Source: an uncultured Oscillospiraceae bacterium (GTDB lineage Bacteria > Bacillota > Clostridia > Oscillospirales > Oscillospiraceae). Taken from it: a stretch of 10,176 nucleotides of DNA. The notes under the pieces were generated by a model, which saw only the letters and a list, made by a program, of their open reading frames with translations, searched no databases and was not told where the DNA came from. Positions 1-6,474 of the stretch are shown here, piece by piece. The stretch covers positions 1 through 10,176 of the forward strand of contig CAADVN010000021.1 of NCBI GenBank assembly GCA_900752445.1, given 5' to 3'. Positions within the stretch are counted from its first letter, which is position 1. Each line of letters begins with the position of its first letter. The position numbers and the translations under genes are program-made.

Positions 1-1
1 C

Positions 2-3000
2 CGTGCTCAGGCCGCGAAGATCATCACCTACATGCTGATCGGCGAGAAGGCCGCGGAGAGCCTGGTCTGCACGACCGCTCCCTTCGAGGACGTCGCCGCC
101 AACCACTGGGCTGCCGGCTACATTGCCTTCTGCGTTGAGCAGGGCATCATCAACGGCATGTCCGCCACCACCTTCGAGCCCGAAGGCCAGCTGACCGGCT
201 TCCAGTGGGCGAAGATGCTGCTCTGCGCTGTGGGCTTCGGCTCCAAGGGCGAGTTCGTGGGCAGCAGCTGGAGCCTGAACACTGCGAAGGTCGCTCACAA
301 CGTCGGCCTGTTCAACGGCGATCTGGCCGGTGCTGACCACGTTGCTCTGCAGCGTCAGCAGGCCATCCTGTACGCTTTCAACGTCCTGACGAACGTTGGC
401 TGCGTTGTCTACTCCGAGGCTCTCGGCGATTACATCTACAGCTACAACAACTACATCTTTGATCGTTACACCTACGAGGGCACTCTGGGCTGGAACATCT
501 ACAAGCTGTCCAGCAAGACCGGTGTCATCGTTGACAACGAGGGCATGGGCGCTTCCGTCACCTACCTCGACACCACCGGTAAGTACAGCACTGCCGATGC
601 CGACCTGGTGAAGATCGCTGCTAACACCACTGTCAATCAGATGTACCACGCTGCTCGCATCTGGTACGTTGCTGGCGCCAAGGCCAACACCGGCGTGTTC
701 GTCATGGATCTCGCGAAGGTCGAGACCACTGAGTGCCCGACTGCCGCTGCCGCCGCGACCAACAAGAAGATTGGCTTCGAGGTTTCTGCTGATGTCTATC
801 AGCGCGACGTCGTCGACAATGGCGATTACGGCAAGGTCACTGTTGACTACTACTACAGCTTTGGCTCTCTCGGCTCTCGTTCCGAGGTCAACAAGACCAC
901 CAACATCGGCGGTCTGGACATCAAGAACGAGGATATCATGACCGATATCAGCGCTATCAACAAGCTTGACCCCATCATCTTCCTGGGCGCCTACAGCGTT
1001 AAGGAAGCCAAGGCTTGCGCTTACTACGTCTACACCCCGACCGCGACCACCGGCGTTGTGACCAAGGTCGAGAACAAGACCGAGACCATCACCCTGCGTG
1101 ACGGCACCGTGCTCAAGAAGAGCGCTCTTGCCACCGGCAATCTGGCTCCGGTGCTTGGCCAGGAGTACACCTTCGTGCTCGACACCCACGGCCATGTCAT
1201 CCGCCTGGCTGCTGTTATTGATCTCGTCTACTTCACCGGCTCTTACACCCGCACCTTCGGCACCTACGTCGGTGAGGAGACCTACACTGCTCAGGTCATC
1301 GACGTTGTGACCGGCCAGTTCTATGATGTTCCTGTTGTCGGCAGGTGGAACGGCGGCAACGATACTCTCGTTGGCATCACCGGTGTTGCTCCTGGCTACT
1401 ACAGGCTTGGCAGCCCCACTCTGGACGGCTTCTATCGTCCGACTCTGTGGGCCAATTCCGGTACCACTGCTGTGCCCGATCTGAATTCCGGCCTGGGCTA
1501 TGCCCACGCTTGGAGGGCCAATGTCCGCGTGAGCTCCACTACTGACAGCATTGACACCACCACCATCGGTGCCAGCAATGTCAGCAGCAACGATTACCTC
1601 TACGATCCTGCCACTGTGCAGTTCGTCATCGCCAGGGCCACCGGCTCCAACCTGACTGTCACCACCTACACTGGCGTCGCTGATCTGCTCGCCAACTATG
1701 GTCCGGTTGCAGCTTCCTCCGTCACTCTCGGCACTACCCAGGGTTCCGTCGGCGTTGTTGCCACCTATACCACCAACGCTGCCGGCACCAATGAGGTCAC
1801 TACGATCTTCTCCGTTGAGGGCACCTACTGGAGCCGTTACCTGTTCATCCCGTACAACATCGCTGCGGCTGACGGCGCTTGGGCCAATGAGCTCGGCTTC
1901 GGCGGCACCATCTGGGTGTATGAGAATGCTGGTTACGTCAACGGCAATGCCGTCAACGTCGCTGCCGGTTCCCCGACCTCTTATGAGCGCGGCTTCTATG
2001 CCTACACTATCGACCGTGACGGTTACTACAGGCTTGCTCCGGTCCTGCCCAACGAGTGGGCTTACGAGGATGAGAATATCCGTCTGGTCGGCAGCACTTA
2101 CTACCAGGTCAACAAGGCCGGCACCAGGATCACGTTTGCCAGCGATGTCGTAATACTCGACGTCCGCTCTCAGGTCCTGGCTGGCAAGGAAGACGCCATC
2201 AAGACGCTCCCGAACCTGTACGATAACTTCTCCAAGGATTACGCTACCCCGGTGCAGTTCGCCTACACCTTCAACACCGACGGCGATATCGCGGTGCTCT
2301 ACATCGTCGATAGGAACCTCGGCAGGGTCACCCTGACCGAAGGCGATAACTGGACTGAGGCGGATATCTGGGAGATCGAGGACTTCGAGTGCATCCGCAG
2401 CGGCAACCACGAGTATGAGGATGTCGTGACCTTCACGCTGGCTCCGAGCGGCACTTATAAGCTTGCTGAGGGCGCCAAGGTTGATGTTTACCTTAAGCTG
2501 ACCGATGTAGACGGTAGTTCCATCACTCCTATCACCCTTAAGATACCGGCTTGCACTGCCGATAAGGATGGCGAGGTTGCTGTCTCCTTCAAGACCAGCG
2601 ATTTCAAGGACAGCCTGGGTAATCCTTACAGCGGTGATTACTGGTACGACGTCGAGATCGCTGACGTCCTGTTCCCCACCTTCACCGTCTCTCTGAGCAA
2701 CATACTTGCTGGTGATTTCAACGTCTACGCTCGCATCGGCGGCGTGTGGGAAGACAATTCCACTACTTCCGTCACTGTGAGTGACCTTGCTCCCAGCCAG
2801 GAGTTCGGTGTTGGCATTACCCGTGACGAAGTTCCTGCGGGCACCTTCTTCACCGTTACGGTCGATGGCCTGCCTAAGACCTCTTACGACGTCACCGCAA
2901 ATGCATACGGCGGCAATTGGTTCTACAGCGGCACTCCGACTTCCACGAGCGATGTGCTCCTCAAGAACGCTACCGCAGTTTATCAGTTTAGTCTTGCTGA

Positions 3001-3313
3001 TGCAAACATAGCAAACTGGGCCTTCACGGTTTCTGCTGATAACACCGTTACCTATGAGCCGGTAAGGGTTGGCGACGTTGTTGACATCACTCTCACGAAT
3101 ATTGCCCAGGCCGACATGGGCATTCAGCACCCGTATGGCGCGTTTGGCGGTCAGACTGTGATGTCTCAGGAGTCCAGCAATGATGCAGTGAACTATGTCT
3201 ACAACTTCAAGAATGTTCTGCCCACTATGGTTGTTGAAAGGGACGGCATCAATGTTGTTAACGTTGCCATCCAGGGCTGGATGGACGACGACAATTCAGC
3301 TGATCTCCTCTAA
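2..3313 (+). CDS. SLH-domain S-layer-like surface protein, 5' end missing
   Basis: The reading frame is open from the first bases, so the gene starts upstream; 1103 residues are visible. The first residues (RAQAAKIITYML) are the tail of one SLH domain. A full SLH follows at about residues 27-75 (PFEDVAANHW, then GIINGMSATTFEPEGQLTG), and a degenerate third may lie at about 85-125. SLH domains bind pyruvylated secondary cell-wall polymers and hold proteins non-covalently on the surface. The remaining roughly 950 residues are rich in Thr, Asn, Gly and Tyr and look like beta-rich exported modules. They include a stretch near residues 340-405 (TTGVVTKVENKTETITLRDG) resembling modules I recall from other clostridial SLH proteins. 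There is no LPXTG motif and no C-terminal membrane helix, which fits SLH anchoring. The strong codon bias of most of the gene suggests high expression. Surface location is well supported; the specific function is unknown. Confidence 0.88.
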   Translation, partial: RAQAAKIITYMLIGEKAAESLVCTTAPFEDVAANHWAAGYIAFCVEQGIINGMSATTFEPEGQLTGFQWAKMLLCAVGFGSKGEFVGSSWSLNTAKVAHNVGLFNGDLAGADHVALQRQQAILYAFNVLTNVGCVVYSEALGDYIYSYNNYIFDRYTYEGTLGWNIYKLSSKTGVIVDNEGMGASVTYLDTTGKYSTADADLVKIAANTTVNQMYHAARIWYVAGAKANTGVFVMDLAKVETTECPTAAAAATNKKIGFEVSADVYQRDVVDNGDYGKVTVDYYYSFGSLGSRSEVNKTTNIGGLDIKNEDIMTDISAINKLDPIIFLGAYSVKEAKACAYYVYTPTATTGVVTKVENKTETITLRDGTVLKKSALATGNLAPVLGQEYTFVLDTHGHVIRLAAVIDLVYFTGSYTRTFGTYVGEETYTAQVIDVVTGQFYDVPVVGRWNGGNDTLVGITGVAPGYYRLGSPTLDGFYRPTLWANSGTTAVPDLNSGLGYAHAWRANVRVSSTTDSIDTTTIGASNVSSNDYLYDPATVQFVIARATGSNLTVTTYTGVADLLANYGPVAASSVTLGTTQGSVGVVATYTTNAAGTNEVTTIFSVEGTYWSRYLFIPYNIAAADGAWANELGFGGTIWVYENAGYVNGNAVNVAAGSPTSYERGFYAYTIDRDGYYRLAPVLPNEWAYEDENIRLVGSTYYQVNKAGTRITFASDVVILDVRSQVLAGKEDAIKTLPNLYDNFSKDYATPVQFAYTFNTDGDIAVLYIVDRNLGRVTLTEGDNWTEADIWEIEDFECIRSGNHEYEDVVTFTLAPSGTYKLAEGAKVDVYLKLTDVDGSSITPITLKIPACTADKDGEVAVSFKTSDFKDSLGNPYSGDYWYDVEIADVLFPTFTVSLSNILAGDFNVYARIGGVWEDNSTTSVTVSDLAPSQEFGVGITRDEVPAGTFFTVTVDGLPKTSYDVTANAYGGNWFYSGTPTSTSDVLLKNATAVYQFSLADANIANWAFTVSADNTVTYEPVRVGDVVDITLTNIAQADMGIQHPYGAFGGQTVMSQESSNDAVNYVYNFKNVLPTMVVERDGINVVNVAIQGWMDDDNSADLL

Positions 3314-3356
3314 TCAAAGGTAGATTACCTTGGATCACTAAAACCTAACCGGTTTT

Positions 3357-3383
3357 CCCGCCCCTTCGGGGGCGGGTTTTTTT
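3357..3383 (+). terminator. Intrinsic terminator of the SLH protein gene
   Basis: An 8-bp perfect stem (CCCGCCCC with GGGGCGGG) is closed by a UUCG tetraloop and followed by seven T residues, 43 bases after the stop codon. A smaller inverted repeat, AAAACC/GGTTTT at 3340-3356, abuts its 5' side and could extend the structure. This is a textbook Rho-independent terminator. Confidence 0.95.
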
Positions 3384-3486
3384 ATCTTTTATTTTTATGC
3401 CTGATTTAGAACTCGGCGTGAACAAAGGCTGAACTTTTTGCTAAGACAATATGTGCCTTATAGCCGGTATTTGTACAATATGCCGA
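3384..3486. other. AT-richer intergenic spacer with a short direct repeat
   Basis: This stretch lies between the surface-protein terminator and the metNIQ promoter. I see no gene with a ribosome site. It contains two copies of ACAATATG (3446-3453 and 3475-3482) whose starts are 29 bases apart; the second copy ends four bases before the -35 box. They could be a regulator site or UP-like sequence, or chance in AT-rich DNA. Confidence 0.4.
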
Positions 3487-3515
3487 TTGACAGTGCCGCG
3501 TTTCGGTGCTATGCT
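3487..3515 (+). promoter_or_regulatory. Sigma-A-type promoter of the T-box/metNIQ operon
   Basis: A consensus -35 TTGACA (3487-3492) is separated by exactly 17 bases from TATGCT (3510-3515), predicting a start near 3522. The T-box leader begins just downstream, which supports the call. Confidence 0.85.
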
Positions 3516-3521
3516 CATATT

Positions 3522-3792
3522 CAGTCACAGGCTGTGAAGGAAAGAGTAATCCGTCGGATGCGGCGCAGAGAGCCCCGGGCAGGTGAGAGCGGGGCGCGCG
3601 GATGCGGATGAACATGGTTCCGGAGCCGCGCACCGAGCCGCTTGCGGTAAGGCTGCGACGGGTGCGCCCGTTATCGCGTCAGGAGTATGTTGGTACTCCG
3701 TGAGGCCCTCGCCGTGAGGCGCGGGTGAATTAGGGTGGTAACACGATTTCTTGTCGTCCCTGATGCTATCGTGCATCAAGGGCGATTTTTTT
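3522..3792 (+). promoter_or_regulatory. T-box riboswitch, tRNA-Met specific
   Basis: This is an untranslated leader that reads the charging state of a tRNA. In Stem I, GGAA (3539-3542) pairs with TTCC (3618-3621) and ATCCG (3549-3553) with CGGAT (3605-3609). These pairs enclose a specifier loop with the loop-E-type AGTA (3545-3548) opposite GAA (3610-3612). The triplet in the specifier position is ATG (3614-3616), which reads the CAU anticodon of tRNA-Met. AGAGAG and GGTG elements of the distal Stem I follow in order. Stem III is GGAGTA/TACTCC (3682-3699). The T-box is AGGGTGGTAACACG (3732-3745); its TGGT bulge would pair with the ACCA end of uncharged tRNA-Met (discriminator A). AGGG of the T-box can pair with CCCT (3758-3761), which is otherwise part of the terminator stem. 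Uncharged tRNA should therefore favour antitermination and metNIQ expression. Calling the amino acid rests on loop geometry plus the downstream methionine importer, which agree. Confidence 0.93.
3754..3792 (+). terminator. T-box-controlled attenuator terminator
   Basis: The arms at 3754-3766 and 3773-3785 form 12 pairs (one G-U) with a single C-A mismatch, a 6-base loop and a run of seven T residues (3786-3792). The 5' arm contains the CCCT needed by the antiterminator, so the two structures exclude each other. It ends 17 bases before the metN start. Confidence 0.92.
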
Positions 3793-3809
3793 ATTCGGAG
3801 GGATATGTT

Positions 3810-4841
3810 TTGGCGCTCATAGAGATTAAAAACCTTTGCAAGACCTTCGGCTCCGGCGACGGCGCCGTCCACGCGCTCGAGGACGTCTCGCTCGACATCG
3901 AGCAGGGCGAGATATTCGGCATCATCGGCCTGTCCGGCGCAGGCAAATCCACGCTCGTGCGCTGCATCAACCTGCTCGAGCGCCCAACCTCCGGCTCCGT
4001 CACCGTTGACGGCGCGGATATGTGCAGCCTCTCCGAGCGCGAGCTCAGGCAGGCCCGCCGCGAGATAGGCATGATATTCCAGAGCTTCAACCTGCTCATG
4101 CAGCGCAACGCCCTCGCCAACGTCCGCTTCCCCCTCGAGCTCGCCGGCGTGCCCCGCGCAGACGCCAACAAAAGGGCCAAGGAGCTGCTCGAGCTCGTCG
4201 GCCTCGGCGACAGGCTCCGCGCCTATCCCGCGCAGCTCTCCGGCGGCCAGAAACAGCGCGTGGCGATTGCAAGAGCGCTCGCCACCGACCCCAAGGTCCT
4301 GCTCTGCGACGAGGCCACAAGCGCCCTCGACCCCACCACTACCGAGAGCATACTTGAGCTGCTGCGCGACCTCAACCGCTCGCTGGGCGTCACGGTCGTT
4401 GTGATAACGCACGAGATGCGCGTTATCGAGCGCATTTGCTCGCGGGTCGCCATCATCGCGGACAGCCGCATCGCCGAGCTGGGCGAGGTGCAGGAGGTCT
4501 TCCTCCATCCGCAGACCGAGGCAGCGAAGAAGCTGGTGCTCCCCTCCCGCGCCGGAAAGCTCGAGGGCTTCACGAAGGACGGCGAAAACCGCGCCGTGGA
4601 CGAGTGCCGCGGCAGCCTCATCCGCCTCGCTTTCGACGGCGAGACCACCGACAGGCCCATCATCGCCGATATGATACTCTCGCTCGGCGCGCCCGTCAGC
4701 ATCGTCTACGCCGACACCCGCAGCATAGAGGGCAGGCTCTACGGCCACACCGTCCTGCAGCTGCCCAGCGACCCCGAGGTCGCCGATAAAATGCGCCGCT
4801 GGCTCGAGGGCCAGCACATAAGCTTCACGGAGGAGGATTGA
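3810..4841 (+). CDS. metN: Methionine ABC transporter, ATP-binding protein MetN
   Basis: This is the cytoplasmic ATPase of the MetNIQ importer, 343 residues, the usual length for MetN. Visible motifs are Walker A GLSGAGKST (40-48), Q-loop Gln91 (IFQSFNLL), signature LSGGQ (143-147), Walker B VLLCDE (163-168), D-loop SALD (171-174) and H-loop His201. After about residue 265 comes the C-terminal NIL domain (MILSLGAPVSIVYAD), which in known MetN proteins binds methionine and inhibits transport when the cytoplasmic pool is full. I chose the TTG at 3810 because GGAGGG (3797-3802) sits seven bases upstream and the protein then starts MALIEIKNLCKTF, as in the family. A nearby ATG at 3805 is out of frame, and upstream in-frame starts lie inside the T-box terminator. 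The stop is two bases before the metI start, indicating coupled translation. The T-box upstream controls it. Confidence 0.95.
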   Translation: MALIEIKNLCKTFGSGDGAVHALEDVSLDIEQGEIFGIIGLSGAGKSTLVRCINLLERPTSGSVTVDGADMCSLSERELRQARREIGMIFQSFNLLMQRNALANVRFPLELAGVPRADANKRAKELLELVGLGDRLRAYPAQLSGGQKQRVAIARALATDPKVLLCDEATSALDPTTTESILELLRDLNRSLGVTVVVITHEMRVIERICSRVAIIADSRIAELGEVQEVFLHPQTEAAKKLVLPSRAGKLEGFTKDGENRAVDECRGSLIRLAFDGETTDRPIIADMILSLGAPVSIVYADTRSIEGRLYGHTVLQLPSDPEVADKMRRWLEGQHISFTEED

Positions 4842-4843
4842 CC

Positions 4844-5491
4844 ATGCTGGATCTGGTTCTACAGGGCCTCGGCGAGACCATATACATGACCGTCGTCGTG
4901 ACCTTCTTCGCCTACGTCGTGGGCCTGCCGCTCGGCCTCGTCCTCGCCGTCACCGCCAAGGACGGCCTCAGGCCGAACCAGGGCATCTACCTCGTGCTCA
5001 GCGCCATCGTCAACGTGCTGCGCAGCGTGCCCTTCCTGATACTCATATACACCATGCTGCCCGTCACCCGCTTCGTGATAGGCACGGCGATCGGCACGAA
5101 GGGCGTGCTGCTGCCGCTCTTCGTCTCGGCCTTCCCCTTCGTGGCGAGGCTCGTCGAATCCAGCGCAAGGGAGGTGGACCGGGGCGTAATTGAAGCGTCC
5201 CGCTCTATGGGCGCCTCCGTCTGGCAGGTGGTCGTCAAGGTGCTCGTGCCCGAGGCCATGCCCAGCATCCTCTCCGGCGCGACCATCGCCGCCACCACCA
5301 TCCTCGGCTACTCCGCAATGGCCGGCGTCGCCGGCGGCGGCGGGCTCGGCGCCATCGCCATAAACTACGGCTACAGCCGTTACAACTACGCCGTCATGCT
5401 CACCATGTGCGCTGTCATCGTCGTTGTCGTCCAGCTCATAGAGACCCTCGGCAAGGCCTCCGTGAGAGTGAGCGACAGGAGACTGAAATAA
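4844..5491 (+). CDS. metI: Methionine ABC transporter permease MetI
   Basis: This is the membrane subunit of the methionine importer, 215 residues (family about 217). It has roughly five hydrophobic segments (about 13-35, 47-72, 87-103, 142-166 and 183-202). The cytoplasmic EAA loop, which docks to MetN, is seen at 117-137 (EASRSMGASVWQVVVKVL). The glycine-rich GVAGGGGLGAIAINYGY (161-177) is typical of MetI. The start is the ATG at 4844, preceded by AGGAGG (4831-4836) with a seven-base gap; a TTG two codons earlier overlaps the metN stop and is too close to that site. It lies between metN and metQ in the standard gene order. Confidence 0.95.
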   Translation: MLDLVLQGLGETIYMTVVVTFFAYVVGLPLGLVLAVTAKDGLRPNQGIYLVLSAIVNVLRSVPFLILIYTMLPVTRFVIGTAIGTKGVLLPLFVSAFPFVARLVESSAREVDRGVIEASRSMGASVWQVVVKVLVPEAMPSILSGATIAATTILGYSAMAGVAGGGGLGAIAINYGYSRYNYAVMLTMCAVIVVVVQLIETLGKASVRVSDRRLK

Positions 5492-5518
5492 ATTTTGAAT
5501 TTGAAGGAGAAAATGAAA

Positions 5519-6406
5519 ATGAAAAAGCTGCTTTCCATCCTGCTGTGCGCCGCGCTCGTGCTCGGCCTCGCCGCCTGCGGCACCGCCGCTTCCGACCCCA
5601 CCGACGCCCCTGCGACTGACCCCGCTCCGGCTACCGATGCCCCGGCCACCGATGCCCCGTCTGCTGAGCTCGAGAAGCTCGTGGTCGGCGCCTCCAGCAC
5701 CCCGCACGCCGAGATCCTCGAGGCCCTCAGGGGCGAGCTCGAGGCCCTGGGCTACGAGCTCGAGGTCACCATTTTCGACGACTACGTCCTGCCCAACCTC
5801 GCCCTTGCCGACAGCGAGATCGACGCGAACTACTTCCAGCACGAGCCATACCTGCTCAACTTCAACGCCGAGAACGGCACCGACCTCGTCTCCGCCGTCG
5901 CCGTGCACTACGAGCCGATGGGCATCTACGGCGGCCAGAAGGCCAGCCTCGACGAGATAGCCGAGGGCGACTCCATCGCCGTGCCGAACGACGGCACCAA
6001 CGAGGCCCGCGCGCTGCTGCTGCTCGAGGCCGAGGGCCTCATCACCCTCAAGGAGGGCATCGACGCCTCCACCGAGACCGCGACCATCCTCGACATCGCC
6101 GAGAACCCGCTGAACCTCGAGATCATCGAGATGTCCGCGCAGAACATCCCGCACAGCCTGCCCGACGTGGCCTTCGGCGTCATCAACGGCAACTACGCCC
6201 TGCAGGCCGGCCTGACCGGCAACGACGCCCTGGCCAGCGAGAGCGCCGAGTCCGACGCCGCGCAGACCTACGCCAACATCCTGGCCGTCCGCGCCGGCGA
6301 GGAGGGCACCGAGAAGACCCAGGCCCTCATCACCGCCCTCACCAGCGAGACCTGCCGCGAGTACATCGAGGCCACCTACGACGGCGCCGTCGTGCCCATC
6401 TTCTAA
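5519..6406 (+). CDS. metQ: Methionine-binding lipoprotein MetQ (NlpA family)
   Basis: This is the extracellular substrate-binding subunit of the importer, 295 residues. A lipoprotein signal peptide (MKKLLSILLCAALVLG) ends in the lipobox LAAC; Cys20 would be lipidated and become the mature N-terminus. A low-complexity Ala/Thr/Asp/Pro tether (about 21-50) links it to the NlpA-family binding domain. Family hallmarks are VGASSTPHAEIL (56-67), IDANYFQHEPYL (101-112), the IAVPNDGTNEARALLLLE stretch (153-170) and FGVINGNYA (219-227). The start is the ATG at 5519, nine bases after AAGGAG (5504-5509). An in-frame ATG at 5513 is only three bases from that site and less likely. It begins 27 bases after metI and closes the operon. 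L-methionine is the likely ligand given the T-box; D-methionine or related thioethers cannot be excluded. Confidence 0.94.
   Translation: MKKLLSILLCAALVLGLAACGTAASDPTDAPATDPAPATDAPATDAPSAELEKLVVGASSTPHAEILEALRGELEALGYELEVTIFDDYVLPNLALADSEIDANYFQHEPYLLNFNAENGTDLVSAVAVHYEPMGIYGGQKASLDEIAEGDSIAVPNDGTNEARALLLLEAEGLITLKEGIDASTETATILDIAENPLNLEIIEMSAQNIPHSLPDVAFGVINGNYALQAGLTGNDALASESAESDAAQTYANILAVRAGEEGTEKTQALITALTSETCREYIEATYDGAVVPIF
5630..5659 (+). repeat. 15-bp tandem repeat encoding ATDAP in the MetQ tether
   Basis: Two adjacent 15-base copies (5630-5644 and 5645-5659) differ at one position and encode Ala-Thr-Asp-Ala-Pro twice; degenerate versions lie just upstream. They sit in the flexible linker after the lipidated cysteine, where length change would be tolerated. 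Confidence 0.8.
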
Positions 6407-6424
6407 GCCAAAACGAATATGAAA

Positions 6425-6461
6425 AAGTACCGCCCCTGGCTGTGAGCCAGGGGCGGTACTT
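6425..6461. terminator. Bidirectional terminator between metQ and fhs
   Basis: A perfect 17-bp inverted repeat (6425-6441 with 6445-6461) has a three-base loop, lying between two convergent genes. Read on the minus strand, the hairpin runs directly into a U tract (the A run at 6422-6426), making a strong terminator for fhs. Read on the plus strand, only a weak TTTT follows a few bases later, so it may be less efficient for metNIQ. Confidence 0.9.
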
Positions 6462-6474
6462 CAGTTTTCGGGAT

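Noticed and set aside
3522..3792. SAM (S-box) riboswitch as the metNIQ leader
   Set aside because: No S-box core is seen, whereas the T-box sequence, specifier loop and Stem III are all present in order.
3735..3809. Upstream extension of metN into the T-box
   Set aside because: The added residues come from the T-box and terminator hairpin; MetN family members begin at the equivalent of TTG 3810.
3525..4817. 430-codon open frame on the minus strand across the T-box and metN
   Set aside because: It lies antisense to a clearly recognised metN and a structured leader, has no ribosome site, and its Ala/Glu/Gly-rich composition is typical of GC-rich shadow frames.
5580..5665. Repeat cluster resembling a CRISPR or minisatellite
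   Set aside because: It is only two 15-base in-frame copies encoding a Pro/Ala/Thr lipoprotein tether, with no spacers.
4859..6154. 431-codon open frame on the minus strand antisense to metI and metQ
   Set aside because: The protein is low-complexity (Glu, Gly, Asp, His, Val) as expected from the reverse of a GC3-rich gene; metI and metQ carry all family motifs on the other strand.
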